Source: Tethya wilhelma (lineage: Eukaryota; Porifera; Demospongiae; Tethyida; Tethyidae). From it: 64,000 bases of DNA. Positions 11,039 to 21,680 of the stretch are shown piece after piece. The first letter of the stretch is position 1, and each line of letters begins with the position of its first letter. The stretch covers positions 143,138 to 207,137 of the forward strand of contig CAXIPT010000023.1 in NCBI GenBank assembly GCA_964030475.1, written 5' to 3'. The notes under the pieces are model-generated. The model did not search any database. It was not told the origin of the DNA and was given only the letters and a program-made list of their open reading frames with translations. Made by a program: the position numbers and the translations under genes.

Positions 11039-11512
11039 CTCCTTAGGGCCTAAATTTATTATGCATACTTAATTTATAAATGTTTAACCTAGTACAATTT
11101 GCTTTAGCCTTAGCCACTCTCTTTTGTAGCTAGTTGAGTTGAACGGCTATATCAAATTAGTTCTAGGTTTGCTTTTATTAAACTTTAAGTTTGCAAAAAC
11201 GGAAGGGGTTAAAGTTTGTCAAACAACCTGCATACTTTAGGCTTTTTTCCTGTTTGAAGAGCAGCACTGCAAAAGCGCTTGCATGCAGGAATAGCCTAAG
11301 CCTCCCTACACCTCCATAGCTAGAGCACTAAGAAAAAAAACATGAGTTTAAAACTAAAGGTCATGATCTCGCAGCAATCGCGACCTTTGAACTCTAAAGC
11401 CTATAACTCCCCTCCCACTAATCAGACCTGACTCGGTTTTTTTAGTAGAGTGCTACCTTACCAACTACACAGCAAGTCTAAAGCTCAAAAGCTAAAATTG
11501 CAGATTATGTGA
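11039..11512 (+). mobile_element. TTAA-flanked MITE, 3'-truncated relative of 33376-33997
   Basis: Starts CTCCTTAGGGCC immediately after TTAA (11035-11038) and follows the element at 33376 closely through AGCCTAAGCCTCCCTACACC and the CGATCTCG region, but lacks the right terminus. Confidence 0.7.
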
Positions 11513-11572
11513 TCGTCGAAATGCTTTTATTATAGTTGCGTGTATCTATAGATGTCAACAAATCCCTTGATG

Positions 11573-13036
11573 CAGCCTCAAAGATTGGACAAAGCTCAGG
11601 ATCCTCCAGTCCAGGTATAATCTTCCAATGTGACTGAAACTTGCTTTTATTTTAGTTACGTGTATATATCTATAGATGTCAACAAGTCCCGTTGATGCAG
11701 CCTCAAAGATTGGAGAAAGCTCAGGATCCTCCAATCAAGGTATAATCTTGCAATGTGACTATTGTTAGTCAGGGGCGGATACAGAAAAATGAATAGGGGG
11801 GGGGCTAGGAAAAATTAAACAAAGTAGGGGGGTCTGGGGGCATCCTCCCCCAGGAAAATTTTGAAATTTCAAACCTCTAAGATGACTTCTGGCAGCTTTT
11901 GAGACCATACAGTAGTTTGTTGAATTAACCTTCAAGTATACTCGTTTATTTCACGAGTTGCTTACCTTTCTGAATAGCTGCTCCCACTACTTCTGAGAAG
12001 AGAACCTGGGCCTCTTGGTTGGCTCGCAGACTAACTTTAAGTCTTCAATCCCGCCTTCAATAGTTCTATTGACCTTTTCAGTAGGAAATGACCCTTGTAC
12101 TTTGTACTTAGATCTAGAACTATTGACCACACCCACAACATTGAGAGCGTTCTCGCGCTTGCAAAAAGAAGCAGACGTCCAGCAGTCTCAGACTCTGAGA
12201 GAGCCTAACTAGCATACTATCATGGCTGAAGGTCAAGGGGGGGGCTACAGCCCCTGTAGCCCTCCCCCTCTATCCGCCCCTGTTAGTATATCCCATACAG
12301 AGCCTATTCCAATGCATGATACAACAAGTGTTTCTACCATAGATCTAACAGTGTCTACACCTGAAATTACTGTCAAAACATCACCTAAAGACATTCTGGG
12401 AGCTGTTCATAGTAATTCTGTATCCAATCCATATCTTTGTGAAGAATCTGTGCTTCCACCAACCCTACCCTATCCATCTTATAGTCCTCCTAGATGATTT
12501 AACTTGTTTACCCCAGCTATCAGCTGACGCCATACGTAGCTTCCATATATATATCATCCTTTCCTGGAGCTATGACTGATGTAAGCTCACGTAACAATAT
12601 ATACACATATTTCGAGACTAAGTATAATATTTTATGCTGATAACTATAAACTTTTGTCAGGAATTTTTTGATGACAGTTACTCTGTTTCATCAGCATTGC
12701 CAGCAATGCCCCATAGAACTGAGGACATTCGGTGAGTGGCCGTATTTACGTTTGAATGTTCAATTATTTCGAAATGCTGATATTTCATATTACGCTTAGC
12801 CACACCCCCAATTCTAACGTGACGTCATAGTCAGGTCTTAGCAATGTAGCTAGCTTGCTAGCTGAAGTAGAGTCACCCAGCTAAAGCTGAGGTGGTCAAA
12901 TCAGGACAGAAACTGAAGAACATGGTCCTTACTTATTCTAGAGATCGTCAAACAAGACTCAATAAACTTCAGAGACCACCACAGGCAAGCTTATTCAAGA
13001 CTCACTCATCATCATCATTTATAACTAAATTTTAGC
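11573..13036 (+). CDS. Unrecognised multi-exon gene interrupted by a MITE (tentative)
   Basis: Candidate exons: two tandem near-identical ~66-bp exons (about 11573 and 11681) starting ATGTCAACAA and ending in a GTATAA donor, of which the first lacks one base; a Ser/Thr/Pro-rich open stretch 12288-12494 (ISHTEPIPMHDTTSV...); 12526-12580; 12661-12731 (EFFDDSYSVSSALPAMPHR, donor GTGAGT); and 12951-13036 ending at a stop. The phase joining 12661-12731 to the last exon is consistent; earlier joins are not proven. No domain is recognised. A 513-bp MITE sits before the Pro-rich exon. Confidence 0.35.
11770..12282. mobile_element. 513-bp TIR element, TSD TTAGT
   Basis: Begins CAGGGGCGGATA and ends with its exact 12-base complement (TATCCGCCCCTG), flanked on both sides by TTAGT (11765-11769, 12283-12287). 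The ends resemble the CAGNGGCGGAT termini of hAT-related MITEs; a 5-bp target duplication would fit the hAT5 group. Inner TIR tracts are G-rich or C-rich, and no transposase is present. Confidence 0.75.
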
Positions 13037-13749
13037 ATGACTTGTATATAGCATCTCAAGATCTTGTAATATGTATATAAGATAGAACTATGTGCTGTAT
13101 TTATTATAAATGCCATTGTTCATTATTACAGTAAAGGCTTTTGTATTTACTTCATATAAAATTTAATGATAAAAATGATATGAAACTGATTATCTAGAGA
13201 ACTTACCCGCTGTTCATACTGCCCAGTTTGGCGCCTACACTACACCTCTACGATCCCAGCATAACAAGCTCCAAGCTAGTACCCATCCCTGAGTGATCAA
13301 CCCGCTTTTAAGACTCACAGTTAATCACAAAGGGGGTCCTAGACTGGCCTAGTGCCAGCCCATAAAATAATCACATGGCAGATACAGCAACTCAGCTAAC
13401 ACGCATTTAGACTCACAGCCAACCTTGTCGCCAACTGCGTGTGATATGGGAATGCTGCTAAGGTATGCACACACAGTAGAAAAGCTTTACATTTCTTGAG
13501 CTCTCTTTGGCGCCATAGCCTGGGTCTTTACTCTGAACAAACCACCAAGTTGTGACGTTTCAGTGGTGTTACGTGACGTCATAATTACTTCCAAAATTGG
13601 ACTTAGACTCAAAATCATAGGCCATTTTTCTCAACTTAACGGCCAAAAGGGCAAAAATTCACTGGCTGTGCAGGTCATATGTACGGTATATATGTCATAA
13701 TAACAAAAAAAAAACGGAACAAAATTGTAATTTTTTTTGAATGGCAGTT
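13037..13749. other. No gene seen
   Basis: Non-coding by frame and composition. It contains a TGACGTCA palindrome at about 13572, as do the promoters of the P2X7-C elements, but no adjacent gene. Confidence 0.5.
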
Positions 13750-13938
13750 TAAAGGGGGGCTGACATGCAAAATTTTTTTTGCACCAAAATGTAGTTTAAG
13801 TGGTGTAAGTTAGAGGAAAAATAGTTAAAAAAATCACAAAAAATTCTAAAGCAGTAAAAACTTGCATGATCATGAGGTGAGCTGAATCCACCAGGAAAGG
13901 CAAATTTCTGTATTTCCTGTTTGGGTGGAGCTACTACG

Positions 13939-13946
13939 TGACGTCA
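13939..13946. promoter_or_regulatory. CRE-like TGACGTCA, copy 1
   Basis: A perfect TGACGTCA palindrome lies 38 bp upstream of the ATG, within CTACTACGTGACGTCACGGG. It is conserved at the same place in all three copies (18716-18723, 20455-20462). This is the known CREB/ATF core site; binding is inferred. Confidence 0.5.
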
Positions 13947-13983
13947 CGGGGGGAACGTTCTCTACGCGTTTAGTAGCTATCTA

Positions 13984-14248
13984 ATGGCTGAACACAGCTC
14001 TTCCTCGAGCCACAGCTCTGCCATTGGCAGCGACAGCGATGATTCAAGTGCAAGCAGTAATGTTTTGAGCCTTGGTTATTCATCCTCTCCCTTTGAAAGC
14101 CACAACAGTGCTTCAGATAGTGATGAAAGTTCACACAGAATTGAGCCATACTTGTATGAGCCATCTGCTGGAAGTGACAGCAGTGGAGACTCTGGCGATT
14201 CATCTGACGAAGATGCAAGACGGGATAGGGTAGGAAACACAGATTGGT
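13984..14248 (+). pseudogene. P2X7-C-like protein, exon 1 (acidic Ser-rich), copy 1
   Basis: Open from the ATG for 88 codons: MAEHSSSSSHSSAIGSDSDD, then serine/aspartate-rich sequence ending DARRDRVGNTDW at a GTAAGT donor. Copy 2 shows that the next exon continues QCGHCVAM, the start of the P2X purinoceptor 7-like C-terminal (zinc-binding) domain. Here that exon is lost to an inserted MITE and a contig gap. Confidence 0.6.
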
Positions 14249-14286
14249 AAGTCTTTCAGCTATAATTTTAGTTTATAAATATTTAT

Positions 14287-14480
14287 CAGTGGCGGATCTA
14301 GGATTTTATATAGGGGGGATCTAACCAATGCGCGCGCAGAGCGCGCGGAAAATTTTTGGGTAACCACGCCCACTTCCGGTTTTAAAATCCGCCCCTTTTG
14401 CGTGCGTGCAGCTAAAATTTTGCTAGATCAGGGCCTGAATGGCGAAAAAACGACAAGACACAGACAGAAACTCTACTATC
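14287..14480 (+). mobile_element. CAGTGGCGGAT-type MITE, 5' part
   Basis: Starts CAGTGGCGGATCTAGGATTT directly after ATTTAT, where copies 2 and 3 of the host element run on as ATTTATGACATGG (empty site). The end is lost at n14481. It resembles the ends of the 11770-12282 element. Confidence 0.6.
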
Positions 14481-14481
14481 N

Positions 14482-15255
14482 ATCAAGTGAATCATGCTTT
14501 TCATCATATACATGTGTGCCCACAATCGCAGTTGATCACCACTGTACTTGTCTTTGTGTTTTTCACGAAGTGTATCCTCAATCACCTCAACCTGAGCCAT
14601 TTTATCTATGTGCTTGTCATATGACTTCCAAGAAACCTTTACTATTCGAATCTTCGTTAGGACATATAGTACCTCGAGTTGTTTCCAGTGATGGACCAAA
14701 ACACCACAATGTAATTTCGTAGGGCTTTCTCTTATGACAACTGTACATCTGATCTAGATCGGTACTTGACGATAGCCATCTCTGCTTACCACGGAGTCTA
14801 TGCCCTGGCTCAATATATCCTAATTGTGTGATGGGATCACCAATCGTTCAGCTAACATTTGTTTCTTCAATTCCTCAACAGTTTGAAACTTTTGCTTTGA
14901 TGTCAACTGGACAATTTCAAATTCTGATTTCTTTTTAGGATTGCAAACTTTGATTGAATAGTTGTATGATGCAGATGAGGTAACAGTAGTCACTGGTTGA
15001 GTTGAGTCTTGATTGTGCTGTATGTGCCAAACTACCAATCACCTATATAATTATTGAAATTACATAAAGATACTTTGTGTATGTAGTCTTGCAGTCCCCA
15101 TAAAAGTAACAATTGTCCAAAATTTGTGTCAGTATGGATGTGCGTTAATTAGAGGGAAATCATGTAGCTTACCTTCACAATCACAGGGCTTTGTGACAGT
15201 GTTGTGCCAACGTTAATGGAACAACCACCATCATTGCTTGAGCTCGAACAAGCCA
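14482..15255 (-). pseudogene. Decayed multi-copy-type gene of unknown function
   Basis: Leftward: exon 1 at 15255-15172 (MACSSSSNDGGCSINVGTT, donor GTAAGC), then after CACATACAG an exon at about 15019 reading SIKVCNPKKKSEFEIVQLTS and VEELKKQMLAERL. After a one-base shift at ~14825 comes QLGYIEPGHRLRGKQRWL, and after further shifts DKYSGDQLRLWAHMY and EKHDSLD up to the gap. The order of these motifs matches, from memory, an uncharacterised protein that occurs in many copies in cnidarian and sponge genomes and is probably transposon-linked. At least three frameshifts make this copy inactive. Confidence 0.55.
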
Positions 15256-15479
15256 TCTTTCGCGGTGCCTAAAAGTCGCACTGTATTTGCTTGAGACACT
15301 CTACAGAGAACTTGAACTTGTCTTCGCTTCGTGACACATGGCATGCATGATAAGTCAAGTCCCCTCCCCTTTCACGTGCACGCTTTACGCGCACGCGTGC
15401 ACGCGCGCACGCTAATGTTCAAATGGAAGTGAAATTAGCTGTAGGCGAAACGTTACGAAATTGTATGGAAGGGTCTAAT

Positions 15480-15800
15480 CGTCTAGTACGCTAAAAAAAT
15501 TTAGCGTCTTAGGCTTTTTTTGTAGGTAGGCAGCAACGCTTACAAAAGTGATGCTATGGCTATATAGCCTAAATATCCCAGCACCTACGTAGCAACATTG
15601 AAGCTTGTCTCTCTAAAGGCTGTAGAGAAAACATCAATGTAAACATCATAATCATGATCGCGTGACCTCTAGTTGTTTAGCTACTGCTACAGCCACACTC
15701 CTTCAAGAGTTGCAACTCAAACTTTGTATTTTAGTAGAGAGGTACTTTACCTATTTGTGGAGGAAGTTCAGAGTTCAGTGCTTAGACTCTTTGTCTAAAC
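15480..15800 (+). repeat. Diverged relative of the TTAA MITE family
   Basis: Shares the order GGCTTTTTTTGTAGG...CAGCAACGCTTACAAAAG...ATAGCCTAA...GCACCTACGTAGCAA...CGTGACC with 16965-17270 and, more weakly, with 11039 and 33376. Ends are not defined. Confidence 0.5.
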
Positions 15801-15869
15801 AATAGCGCTAAAGGTCATAGTACGCAAAAGTGCATACTTCGCGTTTAAAAATTGAACATTTTAGTACGC

Positions 15870-16690
15870 ACAAGTGCGTACTAAGCTTACTAACCTCATT
15901 TTCAGCATACTGTAAGTAGCTTAGGGATTTGTTTTCATCTTGTTTCCCTTCTTGTTGAATTCTTACAAGGATATTTGTTATCATTTGCTCTGAATTGTAA
16001 TTTGACGTTGACCTGAGATAGATTTCACTTAGTTGAATATTCATTCCTGTAACTCAGTGTACAGTGAGCTAGGGGAGATGAGGCGATTGATGAGTGGTGA
16101 ATGGTATGTTATAGCGTGCAAGTATCTGCCAAACATTCTTGATTTAGTGACTGCTTTAGGGTTGCTAAATACTTCTCTGCATAGCATGCAGTGCACAAAC
16201 GTAATGTTTTGGAATCGAAGTATTTGAATCCTTGTCCTATTCTCAGATTTACCATAGAGAACTTCACAGATCGCTGTAGAAGTCCTAAACACTTCTCTAA
16301 GTTTTGAGGATGGTTGAGTTTGTTTCAAAGGAATGTAAATTAGTAATCTGAGCACCTCAGTGTGTCTTTTGTCAGGTGTCCTTCTTTGATACCCTTAAGC
16401 TTCTCTAATGATTCTCCACTTGTTATTACCATTGCCTCATTAATGATATTGCTAAGGTGACCCTTTAAGTTGTGCAATGGCTCAATCGGACTAATTTCAT
16501 GGTTCAAGGATTTCAATGAAGCCTTAGGGGTCGGCTATAAAAGAGCTGGAACATCATTTAGTCCTTGCCTTAGCTCATTGAAGTCATCTATTAGTTGTGG
16601 TTTTAGCTTTCCACGTGTGTTTACTCCTCTTGCATCTAGCTCTTTTCTACCAGCAATTCATCCAATGGATTGATACCTGCATGTATACAA
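15870..16690 (-). pseudogene. Unrecognised long reading frame with multiple breaks
   Basis: Read leftwards from ~16690: INPLDE, after a shift GRKELDARGVNTRGKLKPQL, VPALL, a TAG, PTPKASLKSLNHEISPIEPL, LKGHLSNIINEAM, and after a shift LLIYIPLKQTQPSSKLREVF. Then come ILRFQNITFVHCMLCREVFS, MFGRYLHAITYHSPLINRLI and a final exon QMITNILVRIQQEGKQDENK ending at a GTTAGT donor near 15890. These pieces form one ~270-residue conserved-looking protein with three or more frameshifts or stops. I believe related multi-copy proteins exist in other invertebrates but cannot name a domain. Confidence 0.5.
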
Positions 16691-16964
16691 TTTTAGTAGG
16701 ATTTTGCATTAACCGATTATACGCTGAATTCTTTTGAAGTGAATGACGTCATACGGCGAAATTAAAATTTTAAATTTTTAGTAGCTACGCCTTCTTTTTG
16801 TTTTTCTTCTAAAAAAAAGATTAGGCAAACCTTTTTATATGATACAGCTAAGCAACAATCAAGCTTACTATACTCCAGGTCTTGTTGCTTAGTGAAGCTT
16901 TTGCTAGTAAAAACAGCCTAACATACGGGAGGGTCAAATACGCTAGGATATAACCGCACGTATA

Positions 16965-17270
16965 AAGCTTTTTTTCCAGCTAGCCAGCAACGCTTACAAA
17001 AGCGATACTATAGATATATAGCCTAACTATCCCTGAACCTACGTAGCAAGTTTCAAGCTTATCCTCTGCAGGGTTGTAGAAAAAACGTCGATCTAAAGTC
17101 GCCCATCGTGATTGCGAAGATCGTGACCGTTAGTCGCTCAACGACGAGTAGCGCCACGCCTTACTAGCAGTTCTAAGTCTGACTTGACATTTTAGTAGTG
17201 TAGACCCTTACCTATTCGTATATAAAGTTTAAAGTTCAGGGCTGATTGCTTAGCTTGCAAAATAGTCGCT
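16965..17270 (+). repeat. Second diverged copy of the 15480-type repeat
   Basis: Parallel to 15480-15800 over GCAACGCTTACAAAAGCGAT, ATATAGCCTAACTATCCC and ACCTACGTAGCAAG. CG-rich inner part. No coding. Confidence 0.5.
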
Positions 17271-17589
17271 AGTGCAGCCTTGACGCAATTTTGCGTCAAC
17301 CGCGGTTTGAAACACCCACGCGGATGACGTGATTTAGCGTCAACCGCAGGTAATCGGTTAATTTAGTGTTGTCTTTTTTTTTTAATTTCTTTTTTAAGTA
17401 CTTTTTCGGGTTTACCATAACTGTGGCTAACGAAGGCCTGCAAATAGCCTGGGGCTAATGAACAGAGGTTCCCCGGGACCGACGGCTTTACATCCCTTCC
17501 GAAGGATGCGGTGAAATTCACCTCCTCATTTTTTGGGGTGGAGCTGAGTTAACTCCTAGGCAGAGCTCGAAAGAGAAAATGGGAAACAA

Positions 17590-17650
17590 ATACCTGTGGC
17601 TCTAGAGGGACTCGAACTGCCTACCCACAGGTTGGGAGTCTGGAGGTACA
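17590..17650 (-). other. tRNA-like B-box motif, possible SINE remnant
   Basis: On the minus strand AGTTCGAGTCCCTCTAGAG resembles a tRNA T-arm/B box (GGTTCGANNCC). No A box at proper spacing and no cloverleaf is visible, so this is at most a fragment of a tRNA-derived repeat. Confidence 0.2.
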
Positions 17651-17939
17651 TATATAAGGCTAAAGTCTGTTGTGTTTGCTGGAAACTGTACAATATAACT
17701 GTGGGAAACTTCACAGATTATATAGGGTTCAAATTTGCATGATAACAATCAACATTTAGGGAAAATTTAAAAAAATGAAAATGTGAATTGAACAACTCCG
17801 AGAAAATTTCCTATTAGCTGTATAGTATGTATAAAAAAAGACGGGGGTGGCCTGGTGGCTACTCGCTTCTCACTAAATAATTTTAGCCCCCACGTGGCTG
17901 GCTGTGGTAATATTCAGCATGTACTGTACATTATTTAAT

Positions 17940-18537
17940 TAAGATACGGAGAGTATACGGACTGCCCATAGTTTACATAGCAACAGGTTTACAACTGTTT
18001 TACCAGGAAGCCACGAGTGGAGGCAGGGCTGCTTGCAAGAGCAATATCTGGAAAACTACAACAGCTATGCACACCAAATTTTGATATGCGCTTCCTAGAA
18101 AGGCCTAGATACACATGAAGTAGTTAAGTCAAAATTCGCGGAAATTACCAAACGTTCGGTTTTCGCTCGGAGCCTCACATAAGAGGAATGCCAACAATTT
18201 GTTATCAGTGGAGTAGCCTGGAAGAAAAGAACCAGGAGACGGCTACTGGACTCAAGGAGGTGAGCGCTTGCTAGCAGAGAGATAGATTCTAGGTATAGTA
18301 AGTTCCAAAAACTAAAATAAGCCTCAAAATAACCTGTACGCGATCGCAGTACAGGGAGAGGCAATACTTACGAGTAGAAAGCTACTGTATGTAAGCGCTT
18401 GGATTAGACAAGCACGTATAAAGCTTTAGCTTACCTTTCTGCCCATGTGCTGTAGCAAAATTCTGAGATCAGTCAGCTTATAGAGCACTGAGAACATCGA
18501 ATAAACAATTCATTTTTGTGGCAGCTGCCTAGCTCAT
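17940..18537. mobile_element. Rearranged TGTGACC-family MITE copy, split by TTAA element
   Basis: The central part (GTACAGGGAGAGGCAATACT, AAGCTTTAGCTTACC, CAGCTGCCTAGCTCATTAA) matches 22157-22852 and 54372-55262. The section 17940-18190 matches the other half in the opposite orientation. It stops at CATTAA where the P2X7-C element begins, while the other copies run on as CATTAATATTCGCTA. Confidence 0.65.
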
Positions 18538-19322
18538 TAAAGGGGGGCTGACATGCAAAATTTTTTTGCACCAAATGTACTTTAAGTGGTGTAAGTTAGA
18601 GGAAAAATAGTAAAAAAAATCACGAAAAATTCTAAAGCAGTAAAAACCTGCATGATCTGAGGTGAGCTGAATAAAGGCAAATTTCTGTATTTCCTGTTTG
18701 GGTGGAGCTACTACGTGACGTCACGGGGGGAACGTTCTCTACGCGTTTAGTAGCTATCTATTATAAATGGCTGAACACAGCTCTTCCTCGAGCCACAGCT
18801 CTGCCATTGGCAGCGACAGCGATGATTCAAGTGCATGTTTTGAGCCTTGGTTATTCATCCTCTCCCTTTGAAAGCCACAACAGTGCTTCAGATAGTGATG
18901 AAAGTTCACACAGAATTGAGCCATACTTGTGTGAGCCATCTGCTGGAAGTGACAGCAGTGGAGATTCTGGCGATTCATCTGACGAAGATGCAAGACAGGA
19001 TAGGGTAGGAAACACAGATTGTTAGTCTTTCAGCTATAATTTTAGTTTATAAATATTTATGACATGGCTGACATAAAATCTCAGGTGCCAATGTGGTCAC
19101 TGTGTTGCAATGTCAACTCCAGTTGAGTGTGTTTGCTGCGAAGAAATCTCAGTTGTATGTGACAAAATGGAGGCTGAATCAGACACATTCAGTTGTATAA
19201 CTGAACATGAGGGGTTTGATGCTGTGTGCCTTAATGTTTGGGTTTTACAAACTAGCTTCTTCACCTACCGATATCACTATGGGACACGAGATATACGAGA
19301 AACACCACAACATGAGTGAGTT
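18538..19322 (+). mobile_element. TTAA element encoding P2X7-C-like protein, copy 2
   Basis: AGGGGGGCTGACATGCAAAA starts right after TTAA inside a MITE whose uninterrupted copies (22573, 55008) show CATTAATATTCGC, so the left insertion point is exact. The copy runs to the gap at 19323; the right terminus is not seen. Confidence 0.7.
18767..19315 (+). pseudogene. P2X7-C-like protein, exons 1-2, copy 2
   Basis: Exon 1 lost 8 bp (AGCAGTAA in copies 1 and 3), which shifts its frame, and its donor reads GTTAGT. Exon 2 (19086-19315), entered as the codons D-W-C, reads QCGHCVAMSTPVECVCCEEI, later CITEHEGFDAVCLNVWVLQT and FFTYRYHYG, ending at a GTGAGT donor beside the gap. The Cys pattern C-x-C-x2-HC...C-x2-CC...EH.GF..VCL.VWVL is the P2X7 receptor C-terminal 'ballast' type zinc-binding domain, which also occurs in many non-receptor, multi-copy invertebrate proteins. 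No ion-channel part is present. Confidence 0.75.
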
Positions 19323-19336
19323 NAATTGTGCACAGG

Positions 19337-19987
19337 AAGATGTTCGATTCCGACATTGACACCCTGCAGAGCCTCTACAGAAAGGCTATAGTTGATAACC
19401 CTGGAAATCTTGCTGGTATGACCACAGCATGCTGGGCGGTCTACTATCATTACATTTCAACTGATGAGGATCCCCATCATGATTTTTGCCCTGATGGTGA
19501 AGATAGTTGGTGTAAATATCAGCAAGCACTGGCCACTGGTCAGGATACACCATGTGCCCACACCTTAGTTCCTCCTGACTACCGGGAAGCTGTTGGAAAG
19601 ATTTTTGAAGACTTGTGTCACGAGTCTTTGCTTAGCAGGTGTTTACTTGGAGCCACCCAGAACAGAAATGAAGCTTTCAATGCCATGATCTGGGCACGAT
19701 GTTCAAAGACAGACTTCTGTGGCACGTCTACTGTTCAACTAGCTACCAGTCTTGCTGTGGTGGTATTCAATAGCGGGAGTCAGGCATTGACCCAAGTCAT
19801 GGACAAGATTGGTATTGAAGCTGGTCCTCTCTGTAGTGCTCACCTCGCTTTGCGAGACAGGACTCAGCTTCATGCAGCAAGTTATGTGTCATCAGAGGAG
19901 GTGAAGCAGAGGAGGAAGTCGACAAGAAGGAAGAAGAAGAGTGTAGAGGAGGCTAATGTAGAGGTGGAGGGTGTAATGTATGAAGCT
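19337..19987 (+). pseudogene. C-terminal part of a Mutator/Kolobok-like transposase
   Basis: After a GTGCACAG acceptor next to the gap: KMFDSDIDTLQSLYRKAI, GGMT-like NLAGMTTACWAVYYHYIS, then TDEDPHHDFCPDGEDSWCKY and LGATQNRNEAFNAMIWARC, closing with a Lys/Arg-rich tail. The CP.GEDSWCKY and TQN.NE..N..IW..C motifs are, from memory, those of the 'Mutator-like transposase' domain of invertebrate proteins. Because it directly follows a TTAA element it may belong to that element, and TTAA targets would point to Kolobok. The N-terminal catalytic part is missing at the gap. Confidence 0.65.
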
Positions 19988-20270
19988 TGAGGGTTCTAGC
20001 TAGGGCTTTCGGTTCTTTTCACTCACAGGGAGAATTCATAATATTCTACTCCAAGTTCAAAGGTCAGTCTAATAGGGAAGTTACTGTGTGTGTTATTTAC
20101 CCTCTCCCTGCTTTGTTTTATGCACATGTGCAGCATATATATTATGGATCGAAGAAACCGAGAAGAACTTTCTTGAAAACACTTTTCCCACTTTTTATTG
20201 CTTCTTTTGATAATCACTATTTCCTAAGTCTGGAAGTGTTCTAACTTGCTTATAGTTTAATGTATTTAAA

Positions 20271-20970
20271 GGGGGGCTGACATGCAAAAATTTTTTTGCA
20301 CCAAAATGTACTTTAAGTGGTGTAAGTTAGAGGAAAAATAGTAAAAAAAATCACAAAAAATTCTAAAGCAGTAAAAACTTGCATGATCTGAGGTGAGCTG
20401 AATCCACCAGGAAAGGCAAATTTCTGTATTTCCTGTTTGGGTGGAGCTACTACGTGACGTCACGGGGGGAACGTTCTCTACGCGTTTAGTAGCTATCTAA
20501 TGGCTGAACACAGCTCTTCCTCGAGCCACAGCTCTGCCATTGGCAGCGACAGCGATGATTCAAGTGCAAGCAGTAATGTTTTGAGCCTTGGTTATTCATC
20601 CTCTCCCTTTGAAAGCCACAACAGTGCTTCAGATAGTGATGAAAGTTCACACAGAATTGAGCCATACTTGTATGAGCCATCTGCTGGAAGTGACAACAGT
20701 GGAGATTCTGGCGATTTATCAGACGAAGATGCAAGACGGGATAGGGTAGGAAACACAGATTGGTAAGTCTTTCAGCTATAATTTTAGTTTATAAATATTT
20801 ATGACATGGCTGACATAAAATCTACAGGTGCCAGTGTGGTCACTGTGTTGCAATGTCAACTCCAGTTGAGTGTGTTTGCTGCAAAGAGTGTATGACAAAA
20901 TGGAGGCTGAATCAGACACAGTCAGTTGTATAACAGAACATGAGGGGTTTGATGCTGTGTGTAGGGTGTC
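20271..20970 (+). mobile_element. TTAA element encoding P2X7-C-like protein, copy 3
   Basis: AGGGGGGCTGACATGCAAAA again follows TTAA. The leader and CRE-like site are conserved. Similarity stops at about 20960, inside exon 2. Confidence 0.65.
20500..20970 (+). pseudogene. P2X7-C-like protein, exons 1-2, copy 3
   Basis: Exon 1 (20500-20764) is open and differs from copy 1 at a few codons, with a good GTAAGT donor. Exon 2 starts QCGHCVAMSTPVECVCC but has lost a short stretch after the CC motif, so the frame breaks (VCCKECMTKW...). It ends after GFDAVC. Confidence 0.65.
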
Positions 20971-21680
20971 CACGCTAGAAAAGCTACCTCAGCGATTTGG
21001 AACTTTGAGTGATTATACATACAAAACAACTTAATAGAAGTAACCAGAAAAAATTTTAAGCTAAAATACCAATTGCTTTTGCAAGGAGCAGCCTCCAAAG
21101 TCTGACTACATTGTCCGCGCAACTACGTGCAGATTGCAATTTTTGGCGTTCTTATTAACGCACGGGTTCAAAGGGGAATTTCAAACTCAGTACACTGCGA
21201 CAAGAAGTGTAAGTGTGCACAGAGCTTCTTCACTTCAAGGTAAACAGGTTAGAGTACATTTAGACCTAGTTCTAGCTTCTTAGCTAAACCAAGAGTGCCA
21301 ATTGTGATGAGATCCTATTGCGATGAAATGTGCATGCGGTTATTTGTGGTGCTGAAAAAAAAGAAGTACCAGGGTGTTTGCTCTCCTCACCATATTTTTG
21401 TGTAGTAGCATAGTCTATGTATCTATGGTAATGAGAAGAAGGGTAACTGCCACTTGTAACCACCTGCTGAAACTGATCTTTCTACACTATGGCATTTTAT
21501 GTAGTTACCAGCACCAACTTCAGATCTACCTGCCATTTGTTATCTCAATACAGGCTGCTCAGATGAGTGTACAGCAGTAGAATGTCTGAATTATCTACTA
21601 CTAATCATGTGACAGCATCCAAAGGTGATAATTAATGACAAATCTATGTACGTGTTTAGTACCATCAGGTTCTCTCCGCA

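Larger units (their letters stand above)
13755..14286 (+). mobile_element. TTAA element encoding P2X7-C-like protein, copy 1 (5' part)
   Basis: AGGGGGGCTGACATGCAAAA follows TTAA directly. About 230 bp of leader identical in plan to copies at 18538 and 20271 precede exon 1 (13984-14248). TTAA targets are used by piggyBac and Kolobok transposons. The copy is interrupted after exon 1 by a CAGTGGCGGAT element (14287) and a gap. Confidence 0.65.

Noticed and set aside
17590..17650. tRNA gene
   Set aside because: Only a T-arm-like motif; no acceptor stem or A box at proper spacing.
18767..19315. A true P2X7 receptor gene
   Set aside because: Only the C-terminal zinc domain is present, with a short acidic exon in front; there are no transmembrane or ligand-binding parts.
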